A DNA stretch of 35,766 bases from Synechococcales cyanobacterium GL140_1_metabat_312 (GCA_025351345.1 JANXWB010000067.1:1-35766), one strand, 5' to 3'; shown: positions 1-8,688, counted from the first letter of the stretch. The notes: generated by a model not told the origin, from the sequence alone. Made by a program: numbers and translations.

Positions 1-72
1 GGGCAACACTTCTAACAGGAGTGGTTCTAGAATTTCCCATTCGTCGTCGGTTAAACTGCTGGAATAGGTCAT
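1..72 (-). CDS. IS5-family transposase, N-terminal fragment
   Basis: An ATG at 72-70 opens a frame that runs off the left edge after 24 codons. The peptide begins MTYSSSLTDDEWEILEPLL, which matches the start of IS5-type transposases with an N-terminal DUF4096 domain (pattern S/L-T-D-x-E-W, then EPLLP). The DDE catalytic core is not in the window, so activity cannot be judged. An identical copy begins at 35695 on the plus strand. The family call rests on this short, characteristic N-terminus. Confidence 0.75.
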   Translation of the reverse strand, partial: MTYSSSLTDDEWEILEPLLLEVLP

Positions 73-141
73 AGCGCTGGAGTTCGTGACTTTTTGATAT
101 TTACTTTAGTATACTCTATGATGTCAAATGGGTTCTATAGA
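1..141 (-). mobile_element. Left-end partial insertion sequence (IS5-like)
   Basis: These 141 bases are the exact reverse complement of the last 141 bases of the window. They hold one end of an insertion sequence: a non-coding terminal stretch (about 73-141) followed by the first codons of its transposase, reading out of the window to the left. Identity with the other end stops at base 141/142, so the element boundary lies at or just inside base 141, allowing for a short target duplication. The rest of the element is outside the window. Confidence 0.85.
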
Positions 142-967
142 GATTGATTATTTTTGGATTCTTTGAAAATTCTAAATTCTTCTTCTTAGTGTAGTCAAAA
201 TTAAAGGCGGCTACTCTATCTTTATAAGCATCTAACCCATCTCCATAAGCAAAGAAACGTGTTACCAGCTCTTCTCTTCTCCTTTCTAAACGTAACTTGG
301 GTGATACTGGCGCAAGTTCTACAAAAAGTGGATCTGTCGCCAGTGAAATTACCATGTCAAGAAACGGACCTCCTAGCGCTCCTCTTCGTATTTCTGCTTT
401 ATTTGCGACCTTGCTTCCTGTATTAATTCTTTCAAACAGATCAAAGCGCGATGCCTCATCTGTATGTTCATTAAGAACAATTCCCCGGATTGAACGATTT
501 TTAATTTTTCTTTGTCGAGATTCTGGCAGATCTTTAAATTGGAGTCCATCTAATAAGTTCAGTTCTCCTAGACTTCCTAGAGAAAATTCACCAAGAATAA
601 ATTCTTCAATTGTCCGAAGTCTCTGTGATCCATCAACAATTTGAAGCTTTCCTGTCTCTGCGCTTTCCCAAAAGAATAAAAATGGTATTGGAAGCCCCAT
701 TAATACTGACTCGATAAATCGAGATTTCCTTTCATCTTCCCATGTGAACTCACGTTGATAATCTGGTACTTCAAAATCCCCACTTCTCATCTTTTGTGCT
801 AGTATCTCAATAGTGTATTCAGTAATGTAGAAATCAATACGCTTCGACTGCTCTATAATTTGTCTCTCAGCTAATTCGATTCGTATTCTATGTGCCTCAA
901 GTTGTTTTTCATCCACCTCAATAACTTTACCAACTAACCTAGATTTCTCTTCATTGGGTATGATCAA
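116..967 (-). pseudogene. DUF262 (GmrSD/ParB-fold) protein, probably 3'-truncated by the IS
   Basis: The 283-residue product carries the DUF262 signature: PDYQREFTW (68-76), a helix with IESVLMGLPIP (85-95) and the nucleotide-binding motif VDGSQRLRTI (111-120). DUF262 occurs in GmrSD-type modification-dependent restriction enzymes and in many uncharacterised defence-related proteins, where it binds or hydrolyses NTPs. Residues 1-45 look helical and charged. The last codons (ending RTHLTS) lie in the 141-bp segment repeated at the other window end, so the native C-terminus has been replaced by insertion-sequence DNA. No DUF1524/HNH nuclease domain is present. The gene stands alone, with no partner methylase or nuclease. 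DUF262 identity is firm. Truncation is inferred from the repeat boundary and from related proteins usually being longer. Confidence 0.75.
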
Positions 968-1537
968 GATCCTTTTTATTTACGATAGACGAGTATAAAC
1001 CGTGAACATCATCTCTTAGATGGACCACAGTCTACTGAGGGATGAAATCTTATATCATAGTGATATTACTTCAATGATCTAAAGTAAATTATGGAAGTAC
1101 TTAGAGTTCCATAAAACGTAGCCAAACCAATCTTATTGTAGATTAAATGCTCTGTTTTAATAGCAAGTTTGCAAAAAAATTGTGCGATCGCTATTTTCCA
1201 CCACGATCGTCAGATTCTTCAGCGCCGTCTGACTCGGCAAACTCAAACTCCCACTCGTAAACCGCACCACCGACGTCAACCCATCACCAAACACCCGCAC
1301 CACATCCGCCAGACTATTCAACGGGAATTGCGAAATACCGATCGTCATCATTAAACCTATACGATCGCGGTCAATTTAATCAGGATGTTCGAGGCCTAGC
1401 TTTGCTGTTTAACGCATGACGTTCCCAATCACCCACCGCAGAGACGATTTTTAACTGTAGAGATAAGCTCTCCGTGGTCGGGGTGCGTTGGGGTTGTTAA
1501 GGTGTGGCAAAATCATTACTACGTTCATAGACACTGA
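968..1537. other. Intergenic region, 570 bp
   Basis: This stretch separates the DUF262 remnant from the TPR gene. It holds one small open frame (1157-1351, minus) described separately. Bases 968-1156 are AT-rich without a recognisable gene. Bases 1370-1537 are richer in GC and contain a GGTGCGTTGGGGTTGTTAA stretch, which resembles short dispersed repeats common in cyanobacterial intergenic DNA, but I cannot show a second copy here. No tRNA or hairpin terminator was seen. Confidence 0.5.
1157..1351 (-). CDS. Small hypothetical protein, doubtful
   Basis: A 64-codon frame starts with two consecutive ATG codons (1351 and 1348), preceded by a weak AGG a few bases upstream. The peptide contains LADVVRVFGDGLTSVVRF and ends TIVVENSDRTIFLQTCY, a composition that looks protein-like rather than random. 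I do not recognise the family. It could be a small standalone gene or the remnant of a larger one in a decayed region. A plus-strand frame overlaps it almost completely and looks less protein-like. Confidence 0.3.
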   Translation of the reverse strand: MMTIGISQFPLNSLADVVRVFGDGLTSVVRFTSGSLSLPSQTALKNLTIVVENSDRTIFLQTCY

Positions 1538-2221
1538 TTATGGTAAGTAACTACTCACTAATTGCTTAAATTGATCCTCCTCTCGAATTGGATCAAAGAA
1601 GCCTGCGGACAATATTCCATCCTTTAAGCTAGAGGGATCTAAGCTTATTGCTTTTCGTAGATTTTCAACTGATAAATCTATATTCTTAAGCGCTGCATAA
1701 TGGAACGCTTTATTCTGATAAGCTTCTGGCTTTTCTGGTGCAATCTTTATCGCTTTATTTAGAGAATCCTCAGCTTCCTGATATCGTTCCAGCATATCGA
1801 GCGATCGACTTCGATTAACCCAAGGAGCATAATAGCTAGAATCAATCTGAATTGATTTTTCAAAACATTCTAAAGCCTCTTGATAGAGCTTCAAGCTATT
1901 AAGAGTATTACCCCTACCGTTCCACGCATTCGCATTATCAGGACAAATTTCTATGACCTGGTTATAAATATCAAGAGCCTCCTCATATTTTTTCAGTTGC
2001 CTTAATGCTTTACCCTTTCCGATCCAAGCTTCAACGTTTGAGGGCTGAATTTGAATGGCTCTATCGTAAGAATCTATTGCTTCTGAGTAACGACCTTCAT
2101 TCAAACAACCATCACCTTGAATAACATAGTCGCTTACGGTTGATAGTAGTTGGGGTTCTACAACTGGTAATGATTCAGTCTGCTGAGTTAGGTCTCGAAT
2201 GGTTTTTTTTTCAGGAGACAC
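1538..2221 (-). CDS. Tetratricopeptide repeat protein
   Basis: The 227-residue protein is almost entirely TPR. Five 34-residue units run from about residue 30 to 199, each with the G/A-Y/F-A-P spacing (for example EAIDSYDRAIQIQPSN and EALECFEKSIQIDSS). The last part (FFDPIREEDQFKQLV) matches the capping segment often seen at the end of cyanobacterial TPR proteins. There is no signal peptide or membrane segment, so it is probably cytoplasmic and scaffolds protein contacts; the partner is unknown. The start is GTG at 2221, preceded by GAGGAAA at good spacing. It is transcribed in the same direction as lepB but separated from it by 72 bp. Confidence 0.8.
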   Translation of the reverse strand: MSPEKKTIRDLTQQTESLPVVEPQLLSTVSDYVIQGDGCLNEGRYSEAIDSYDRAIQIQPSNVEAWIGKGKALRQLKKYEEALDIYNQVIEICPDNANAWNGRGNTLNSLKLYQEALECFEKSIQIDSSYYAPWVNRSRSLDMLERYQEAEDSLNKAIKIAPEKPEAYQNKAFHYAALKNIDLSVENLRKAISLDPSSLKDGILSAGFFDPIREEDQFKQLVSSYLP

Positions 2222-2293
2222 AGTTTCCTCTTCTAATTTAGAGATGACTTTTGAAAGCTATTCAATCGTAATTTTCCAAAAGCTAAAGGAGAG

Positions 2294-3022
2294 TTACGGT
2301 GTTGGCGAAGCTTCTGGGAGTTTCACATCCGGCTGTTTCACATTAGGCGATCGTTCCGGACTCACCTGATCCGTCTTCGTCCTCGAATCTGGTCCAACGG
2401 GTGCAGGATTATCAGTAGGAGTTATCAGGGGAGGGAGTTCTTTAGTGGCCTCGTCAGGTTGGATGCCGCCCAGCCGATCTAAAGGCCAAAATCGCACCAC
2501 AGCACGCCCAATAATTTTATCCTTCGGCACAAATCCCCAGTAATGACTGTCATAACTATTATTGCGATTGTCTCCTAGCACCATGTACTGATCCGGCGGA
2601 ACTACTACCGTATCCAACTGATATTGCGGACGCTCTTGAATATAATTTTCTCGCAGCACAGTACCATTCACAATCACCTGCCCTCCACGCACCTCCACCC
2701 GATCGCCCGGTAGCCCAATCACTCGCTTGATAAAAGCATCATGATAATTCTGATCTTCCAGCGCCTTAGTCGGATTAAACACAACAACATCGCCGCGCTG
2801 GGGGGGATTTAAACGATAGCTGACCTTGTCAATGATCAACCGATCGTTCACTTTTAAGGTCGGCAACATCGACTCCGACGGAATGTATCGCGCCTCTGCC
2901 ACAAATTGTCTAATTCCCACTGCCAAGACAGCACTCATCCCAACTGTCTTCAGAACCTCTAGCCAAAAATTATCGTCACGTTGCTGAGGATTATAAGATG
3001 TGGGCTTGTTCAGATTACTCAT
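2294..3022 (-). CDS. lepB: Signal peptidase I
   Basis: Type I leader peptidase, which cleaves signal peptides from exported proteins at the membrane surface. Starting at the ATG at 3022 gives 242 residues; a TTG three codons upstream (3031) is an alternative. One membrane segment lies around residues 22-38. It is followed by the box with catalytic Ser51 (PSESMLPTL) and the box with general-base Lys99 (FIKRVIGLPGD). The GDNRNNSYDSHYWGFV box is intact, so the enzyme should be active. The last 50 or so residues are proline- and charge-rich low-complexity sequence beyond the conserved fold, an unusual tail. The 280-bp upstream gap probably holds its promoter. Confidence 0.95.
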   Translation of the reverse strand: MSNLNKPTSYNPQQRDDNFWLEVLKTVGMSAVLAVGIRQFVAEARYIPSESMLPTLKVNDRLIIDKVSYRLNPPQRGDVVVFNPTKALEDQNYHDAFIKRVIGLPGDRVEVRGGQVIVNGTVLRENYIQERPQYQLDTVVVPPDQYMVLGDNRNNSYDSHYWGFVPKDKIIGRAVVRFWPLDRLGGIQPDEATKELPPLITPTDNPAPVGPDSRTKTDQVSPERSPNVKQPDVKLPEASPTP

Positions 3023-3303
3023 GGGGTCCAAGGGGGAAATTCCAAAATATGGAAAAGGGCAGGGTTCTAGGAGACGTTATCTATTAAAACAAGGTTTCCT
3101 AATTTTGTGTCACATTGAAACTGATTTTCTGTGGATCTTCTGAAAAAAGACCGTTACTAAAAAAGGCTACAGAGACTAAAAGTTTGGAATATTTTCTAGA
3201 TGGTTACAAAATATTCTGTGACTTGACATCATTAAAACAAGAGGAAGAGACATAATACTTCATCCTTTTATTTTCCAATAAATCCGATCGTTCATCCGTC
3301 GCC

Positions 3304-4476
3304 TTATTGATAATCTACGCGAGCATCTAATCCGTAGGCACGGAGATTTTGCGATCGTTTTTCAGCGTCCGATCGTTTCATAAAGCTACCCGCTGCAATA
3401 TAGTCGCCCTTGCTAGACGAATAGGTTTGAGCATTGGCAATCAACTGACGAACTTGACCCAGGGTCTGACTATTTTGCTTCGGAATCACAACGAGATAGC
3501 GGGAATTCGGCGTTGCGGGCCGTTCGGAAAATCGGCGTTGTCTAGTGGATCCTGAGGTAAATCCTTGGGTGTTAAACGGCGTGAAGGCTGGAGGCAAGGA
3601 ACTCACCGAACCCGATCGCAGTCCTAACGCTTGGAGAGTTTGGGCGTCGGCCACGCCTGTGATTGATAGGCCCCAATCGCGTTGAAAACTGGCTACGGAA
3701 CTTTCGGTTTTGGAGCCGTAGTAAGCCGTCGTTTGCCCGTAGAAGTAGCCGGAGTCTTTCAGACGCTGTTGTAAGCGGGTCACATCAGAATTTTCTGCAC
3801 CGGGCGCAAGTGTACCTAAACTAATCACCGTGTCGGAAGGCGCAGTCGGAACCACACTACTGGGCTGCATCGAACCTAAAGCCGCTAATTCCTGTTGGCC
3901 AAATTTTCCATCGCTGGGCAACTGGGCCGATCGTTGAAGCTGTTGAACGGCTGCTTCTGTCATACTGCCAAACACGCCATCAATTCCGCCAGTGTTATAT
4001 CCCAACTGCTCAAGACGAGTTTGTAATTCGGTGACATTATTGCCCCGATCGCCGCGTTGAAGTAGCACTTGACGAGCATCTGCGACCACCATTGGAAGAG
4101 TGGCTGATGTATTTCCAATAGTCTGAGGCATTAAATCTGCCGATGACCCCAAACCATTAAACGCCACCATCGTTTTAGGTCCAGCAATACCGTCGGCGGT
4201 CAGATTAAATTGCTGTTGACAGGACTTTACTCCTGCTTCCGTTTGCGGACCAAAGATTCCAGTCACTTCACCCGAATAACAGCCCAGAGAAGTAAGACGG
4301 GTTTGTAAGGTGGAGACTTCGCTGCCCCGATCGCCAATCTGAAGGGCTATTGCCGCATCTCCAAACCCCAAAATCAGCAACCCTAAAACCAAGCTCAGGG
4401 TTCGGAATGTCCATTGGATGGGACCAGAATGACTGGACGTTTTGGGAGGTGATAGCTGAGGTGATAAGAGTGACAT
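3304..4476 (-). CDS. Secreted protein with three peptidoglycan-binding repeats and SPOR-like tail
   Basis: The 390-residue product has an N-terminal hydrophobic segment (about 24-45, likely signal peptide ending near AIA-LQ). Three PG_binding_1 repeats follow at about 47-108, 138-201 and 223-286. Each shows the GDRGxxVxxLQxRL...GIFGxxTEAAV pattern. The C-terminal 65 residues (326-390) hold DYIAAGSFMKRSDAEKRSQNLRAYGLDARV, a SPOR-like pattern that usually binds denuded glycan strands. No hydrolase domain is present, so it is inferred to be a periplasmic cell-wall-binding protein rather than an amidase. The ATG at 4476 is the natural start. It stands between lepB and an SH3-domain protein, in the same direction. 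Confidence 0.8.
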   Translation of the reverse strand: MSLLSPQLSPPKTSSHSGPIQWTFRTLSLVLGLLILGFGDAAIALQIGDRGSEVSTLQTRLTSLGCYSGEVTGIFGPQTEAGVKSCQQQFNLTADGIAGPKTMVAFNGLGSSADLMPQTIGNTSATLPMVVADARQVLLQRGDRGNNVTELQTRLEQLGYNTGGIDGVFGSMTEAAVQQLQRSAQLPSDGKFGQQELAALGSMQPSSVVPTAPSDTVISLGTLAPGAENSDVTRLQQRLKDSGYFYGQTTAYYGSKTESSVASFQRDWGLSITGVADAQTLQALGLRSGSVSSLPPAFTPFNTQGFTSGSTRQRRFSERPATPNSRYLVVIPKQNSQTLGQVRQLIANAQTYSSSKGDYIAAGSFMKRSDAEKRSQNLRAYGLDARVDYQ

Positions 4477-4652
4477 GGCAGAAAATCTCCGCTGGAAGAT
4501 GACTCGGTAACATTTGCAGGACGATCGCAGAACAGGCGAGATACTCCGTATATTAACGGATTCTCTCTTATAATTCCCAACCTACAGCTTAGACCTTGCC
4601 GTAGCGTTCTTTTACTTTCTGTGAAAACTCATCCGCCTCAGACTTCTAACTC

Positions 4653-5108
4653 TTAGTCTTTCTGAACATTCCCTGCTCGAATCCATCCATCCTTATCATT
4701 TTTCGTCCGAATTTTTTGCCATTCATTATCCGCAGACGTTTCCAAAACGGTGACTTTTTCGTTAAAGTCTACGCCTCCGATCGTTGCAGCTCCTCGCGCA
4801 CCACTATCTCGAAGCACTAAACCATTGGAATAGGTGACGCGGCCTTCAAAGGCTCCCGACGGCAATGGTTTTTTAGCTATCTCTTTATCCAGCTCTTTCG
4901 GTTCCTGATTATCGAGTTTAGCCGCTGACTTGGGGCTTTGAGATTTATTGTTTTTCTTTACAAAATCAGGATTGTCGTTGGGAAACGTTGGTTTGGGGGG
5001 CAGCTTAGTCCATTGGGTTATTAGGTAGTTGAAACCAAAGTAACCACCCACCACCATCAAGGTCGTCGCCAATAATAGGCCCGTAAATGTTTTAGCTAAC
5101 CAGCGCAT
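4653..5108 (-). CDS. Membrane-anchored protein with bacterial SH3 domain
   Basis: The 151-residue product has a membrane anchor at about residues 9-30 and a lysine-rich, disordered linker (35-85). A C-terminal SH3_3-type domain spans about 89-149 (GLVLRDSGARGAATIGGVDF, then EWQKIRTKNDKDGWIRAGNV). Bacterial SH3 domains of this kind commonly bind cell-wall peptides; the specific ligand here is not visible. It lies 44 bp downstream of ycf46 on the same strand and next to the peptidoglycan-binding protein, so an envelope role is inferred. Confidence 0.75.
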   Translation of the reverse strand: MRWLAKTFTGLLLATTLMVVGGYFGFNYLITQWTKLPPKPTFPNDNPDFVKKNNKSQSPKSAAKLDNQEPKELDKEIAKKPLPSGAFEGRVTYSNGLVLRDSGARGAATIGGVDFNEKVTVLETSADNEWQKIRTKNDKDGWIRAGNVQKD

Positions 5109-5152
5109 CCGAATCCATCATTCTTCATAAATTTCGTTCAGTATAAGAGAGA

Positions 5153-6676
5153 TTATTCAGGTTGCTGCATCTGTTGTTGAATTCGATCGCTGAGGCTGTT
5201 GTGTTTTGAGGCGAGACGGGCTTTTCCTGAGGCAGCCCAGGTTTGGAGTGCGACGATTTGATCTTGGGCGGTGCGGGCCAAGGGAACCATTTGGCTAGCG
5301 GATTCTAAGATGTCAGCGGTGGTGAAGTCGCGATTTTGACTAAATCCAATGTGCATAGCTTCGATTAGGGTTTGTTCGATTTCGGCTCCCGAAAAATCTG
5401 GGGTTTCGTAGGCCAGACGATCGAGGTCATAGCACTGCAACGCTTGGGGCCGAAGACGAGTTAGGTGGACCGAAAAAATCGATCGGCGCTCGTCCCGACT
5501 GGGTAATCCCACAAAGAAAATTTCGTCAAATCGCCCTTTTCGCAGCAATTCGGGCGGTAATGACTGGATGTTATTAGCTGTGGCGACGACAAATACAGGG
5601 GATGTTTTTTCCGCCATCCAGGTAATAAATGTCCCGAATACGCGACTACTGGTCCCCGAATCTCCGCGCCCATCCGCGCCAGAAAATGCCTTATCAATTT
5701 CGTCAATCCACAATACACAGGGAGCCAAGGCTTCTGCTAATTGGACCATTTGACGCGTCCGAGATTCCGACTCGCCTACCAATCCGCCAAATAGCCGCCC
5801 CACATCTAATCTCAACAGCGGCAGATGCCAATGGTGGGCGATCGCTTTAGCGCTTAAGGATTTCCCAGTTCCCTGAATTCCTACCAGCATTAAGCCTTTG
5901 GGATAGGGAAGTCCATACTGACGCGCTTTTGCACTAAATGAGCCACCTCGTCGCACCAGCCAGTCTTTAAGATTGTCGAGTCCACCGATGTCTGTAATGT
6001 CTTCGGTGGTCGGATAAAAATCTAGAATTTGGGTTTGACGAATGGTTTGGCGTTTTTCTTCTAGGATTAACTCGACATCATTGGCTTGAAGCTTGTTATG
6101 CATGGCGATCGATCGGGCCAACACCCGCCGAATTCGATCGAGGGTCAAGCCCTGACAGGATTGCACAAGTTCGTCCAGGGTTCTTTCGTCTAGCGATTGA
6201 GATAAGGCATTGAGAACTCGATCGATTTCGTCGCGAATAGTAACTGGGGTTGGTAAGGGAAATTCCAGCACCGTCATGACTTCGCTCAAATCATCGGGGA
6301 TCGTAAGTTGGGGCGAAAGAATGACAATATTTTTGGGTTGAGATTTTAGGCTACGGGCCAGATTTCGCAATTTGCGCGAGACCGATACGTCGTCTAAAAA
6401 CCGATGGAAATCGCGCAAGATTACAATGGCGCCCACGGTCGGTGATAGTTTCTCAACAAATTCTAGCGCCTGCACCGGATTCCGTTTCCCCAAGCCTGCA
6501 TCGTTTGGGTTGCCTTGATAGCCATCGACAAAATCCCAAATGTAAACCGATCGCTCACCCAAAGACTTGGCGCACTGCGCGATCGACGCTTCAACTCTTT
6601 CTTCTTCACGAGTTGGAATATAAAGAATGGGGTAGCGCGATCGCAATAGTAAACTAAATTCTTCAGGAAAAGCCAT
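5153..6676 (-). CDS. ycf46: Ycf46-type AAA+ ATPase
   Basis: The 507-residue product has the Ycf46 N-terminal domain (1-210, beginning MAFPEEFSLLLRSRYPILYI) and a C-terminal AAA+ module. Walker A is GIQGTGKS (266-273), Walker B CVLWIDEIDKAF (320-331), and the arginine-finger region LLRKGRFDE is at 377-385. Ycf46 is shared by cyanobacteria and some red algal plastids. The Synechocystis homologue (Slr0374) has been linked to stress and inorganic-carbon responses, but its substrate is not established. All ATPase motifs are intact. It follows yceD by 37 bp and probably belongs to the same transcription unit. Confidence 0.9.
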   Translation of the reverse strand: MAFPEEFSLLLRSRYPILYIPTREEERVEASIAQCAKSLGERSVYIWDFVDGYQGNPNDAGLGKRNPVQALEFVEKLSPTVGAIVILRDFHRFLDDVSVSRKLRNLARSLKSQPKNIVILSPQLTIPDDLSEVMTVLEFPLPTPVTIRDEIDRVLNALSQSLDERTLDELVQSCQGLTLDRIRRVLARSIAMHNKLQANDVELILEEKRQTIRQTQILDFYPTTEDITDIGGLDNLKDWLVRRGGSFSAKARQYGLPYPKGLMLVGIQGTGKSLSAKAIAHHWHLPLLRLDVGRLFGGLVGESESRTRQMVQLAEALAPCVLWIDEIDKAFSGADGRGDSGTSSRVFGTFITWMAEKTSPVFVVATANNIQSLPPELLRKGRFDEIFFVGLPSRDERRSIFSVHLTRLRPQALQCYDLDRLAYETPDFSGAEIEQTLIEAMHIGFSQNRDFTTADILESASQMVPLARTAQDQIVALQTWAASGKARLASKHNSLSDRIQQQMQQPE

Positions 6677-6713
6677 GGCGAATATACAGCACGGAGATAC
6701 GGCGAACAGCTAT

Positions 6714-7226
6714 TTAAGACGGTAACTGACCTTTCAAGGTTTCAAGGGCGGCCCAGCGTAAATCGCCCGTCGGTTGAGCATTCTCTGGCCAAATTTCAGG
6801 AATCCCCTCGCAAGTATCACCGCAAATATTTTTGTAGGGCAGTTCTAGACAAAGCTGCTCATAAACCCAAAGACTGGGATCAAATAGACCATCTTTTGAC
6901 AGAGTTTCGACCATATCATCTAGCTCTAAGTCTTGCTCAAATGGAATACTGACCCGATCGTCGTCGCTGCCTTCTGAAAACCACAGCAGCTCAGTCGTAT
7001 CAAACGAAAGGCGGTGATTGTATTGCTTTAGGCACCGATCGCAGGTCAGGGTCACAATAGTATCAGCTTGGCCCACCACTTCTAAGAAGCTATCTTTGTG
7101 AGTCACTTGCAACGTCGCTTCAACTGGAGTCAAAGTTTGCAGTTCTGGCAGGACAGCTTTAAAATCTAGGGTTTCGCAGCCTCCTTGACGATGGAGAAGA
7201 TTAGGAATAGAGATGGGTTCAATCAT
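6714..7226 (-). CDS. yceD: YceD/DUF177 family protein
   Basis: The start is placed at the ATG at 7226 (product begins MIEPISIPNLLH), which has GGAGGG nine bases upstream. A longer frame to 7304 runs through a 12-bp tandem repeat and adds FSVLFSVLFSV, so it is unlikely. The 170-residue product has the DUF177 hallmarks: TCDRCL (61-66) and a C-terminal CGDTCEG (135-141), four cysteines that could bind metal. DUF177/YceD proteins are associated with 23S rRNA accumulation and ribosome biogenesis in bacteria and plastids. The position between yidC and ycf46 fits the conserved rpmH-rnpA-yidC neighbourhood. Confidence 0.85.
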   Translation of the reverse strand: MIEPISIPNLLHRQGGCETLDFKAVLPELQTLTPVEATLQVTHKDSFLEVVGQADTIVTLTCDRCLKQYNHRLSFDTTELLWFSEGSDDDRVSIPFEQDLELDDMVETLSKDGLFDPSLWVYEQLCLELPYKNICGDTCEGIPEIWPENAQPTGDLRWAALETLKGQLPS

Positions 7227-7270
7227 GATGAAATGCCCTCCACGAAGCATATAGCGTGTTTCTCTGCGTA

Positions 7271-7306
7271 CTGAAAACAAAACTGAAAACAAAACTGAAA
7301 ACAAAG
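7271..7306. repeat. Three tandem copies of a 12-bp unit
   Basis: The unit CTGAAAACAAAA is repeated at 7271-7282, 7283-7294 and 7295-7306 (last base G instead of A), followed by a degenerate GAAAAC copy. It lies 45 bp upstream of the yceD start codon, within the probable 5' untranslated region. Confidence 0.9.
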
Positions 7307-7402
7307 TATCGAAAACGAAAGGGCAGATTCCTTTTCAGAACCCACCCTCATCGTACAACTTCGTCTAAATCAGAATCTAAATCAGTAGAAGTGTGTAGTT
7401 GG

Positions 7403-8572
7403 CTAAGCCTTCTTTTTCTTGTTAGATCCAGGCTCAAATGGGATAGCGCTAATATCTATTGTCGCGGTCGAAGCCCCTTTGCCAGACTTTTCTGCGTCAA
7501 CAATTTTTTGCAGGTTCTCAGGCAATGGTTCACGAGACAAGATGAAGGTCTGTAAGGTTTGGAAGATGTTACCAATCACCATGTACATCAGGACACCAGC
7601 AGGGAGTGGGAAGAACAAAAACATGCCGGAAAAAATCACGGGTGTAAATTTGTTGACCACTTCTTGTTGCTTTTGTTGGTCGGTTTGTTCCCCTTCCACA
7701 CCGCTCTTACCCGTAAGCTGTTGGCTGACAAATAAGCTAGCCCCGAAGAACAAGACCATGGCGATGATGTCCCAGTGAATGGTTCCATCCGGATCTCGAG
7801 CGCCCACATGACCCAGAGCCTTAATGAACAAGAATCCCTGATCCGATGCAAGTCCGGGAATAAATGCTTGAATCGTTGCGTCTCCGGGCTGAAGTGCAGT
7901 GATAGTCCCATCATCTGTGATCGAGACCCGTTCGGCTCCTGTCATTACCTTATATTTAGGCTTCAGGTTAGTATCAGGATATTGATCGGCTAATTTACTG
8001 AAGGGAGTGCCTTCAAGCGTTTGGAACTCGACGTTTACTTTTTCGCCAACGCCGACTTTGTTTCCAGCAGGGAGTAGTGCTTGAACTTTCTGGTGAATGC
8101 CTTCAGCTAGATAAATATTTTGAGGATTAACCTTAAAGACCTCAGGCTGAACTAACGCCATTTGATCCGTCGGCAGAATAGTTAGATTGATGTTGTAGGG
8201 CACATCAGAGAAGGGTGACCCACGTAATGTTGCAAACAATGCAAACAGAACGGGCATTTGAACCACCAACGGAAGACAGCCCGCCAAGGGATTGCCAAAT
8301 TCTTTGTAGAGTGCGCTGATTTCTTCTTGTTGCTTAGCAGGATCGTTTTTGTAGCGCTCCTGGAGTTCCTTCATGCGCTTCTGCATCACAGGCTGCGATA
8401 CCTTCATCTTGCGCATGTTACGAATCTGTCCGGCACTCAAAGGCCAGAGTACAAATCGAGCGGCTAAGGTTAAGGCGACGATCGCCAACCCATAACTCGG
8501 CACCACTCCATAGAAGAAGTCTATGAAGCGCAACATTACATTGTTTGAGAGAAAACCAATACCGAAGTCCAT
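7403..8572 (-). CDS. yidC: Membrane protein insertase YidC
   Basis: The 389-residue product is an Oxa1/YidC-type insertase that places proteins in the plasma and thylakoid membranes. The first segment (about 23-48) contains [11 protein letters not shown], with the conserved arginine of the hydrophilic groove. It is followed by the cytoplasmic helical hairpin ([20 protein letters not shown]) and [16 protein letters not shown]. Later membrane segments lie at about 268-288 and 312-345. Between them sits a beta-rich insertion (about 165-260), typical of cyanobacterial YidC. The C-terminus is basic (NKKKKA), as expected for ribosome contact. It lies downstream of rnpA and the PH protein on the same strand. 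Confidence 0.95.
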   Translation of the reverse strand: MDFGIGFLSNNVMLRFIDFFYGVVPSYGLAIVALTLAARFVLWPLSAGQIRNMRKMKVSQPVMQKRMKELQERYKNDPAKQQEEISALYKEFGNPLAGCLPLVVQMPVLFALFATLRGSPFSDVPYNINLTILPTDQMALVQPEVFKVNPQNIYLAEGIHQKVQALLPAGNKVGVGEKVNVEFQTLEGTPFSKLADQYPDTNLKPKYKVMTGAERVSITDDGTITALQPGDATIQAFIPGLASDQGFLFIKALGHVGARDPDGTIHWDIIAMVLFFGASLFVSQQLTGKSGVEGEQTDQQKQQEVVNKFTPVIFSGMFLFFPLPAGVLMYMVIGNIFQTLQTFILSREPLPENLQKIVDAEKSGKGASTATIDISAIPFEPGSNKKKKA

Positions 8573-8688
8573 GAGCCTACTAAGCTTATTTACAAAAGAG
8601 CTAATCTACAAAATCTAGAAAACCGCGACAACACTAATCCAATTTGAAGTTCACTCCATAATGGTGAACGAAAATGGCAAATGTTATA

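Noticed and set aside
297-644. Plus-strand frame opposite the DUF262 gene
   Set aside because: It is fully antisense to a frame with clear DUF262 motifs, and its product is arginine/serine-rich without domain character.
3223-3228. TTGACA as a -35 element in the lepB upstream region
   Set aside because: No TATAAT-like -10 element lies at 16-18 bp spacing, and it is on the strand opposite to all neighbouring genes.
4620-4652. Short inverted repeat AGACT/AGTCT after the SH3-domain gene as a terminator
   Set aside because: The stem is only five pairs and no T run follows in the direction of transcription.
7227-7304. Longer yceD start at 7304
   Set aside because: The added residues come from a 12-bp tandem repeat, whereas the ATG at 7226 has a GGAGGG site at the right distance and matches the family start.
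8649-8669. GTTCAC...GTGAAC inverted repeat downstream of the PH gene as a terminator
   Set aside because: It has six pairs and no T run; it lies inside an operon-like series and could be chance.
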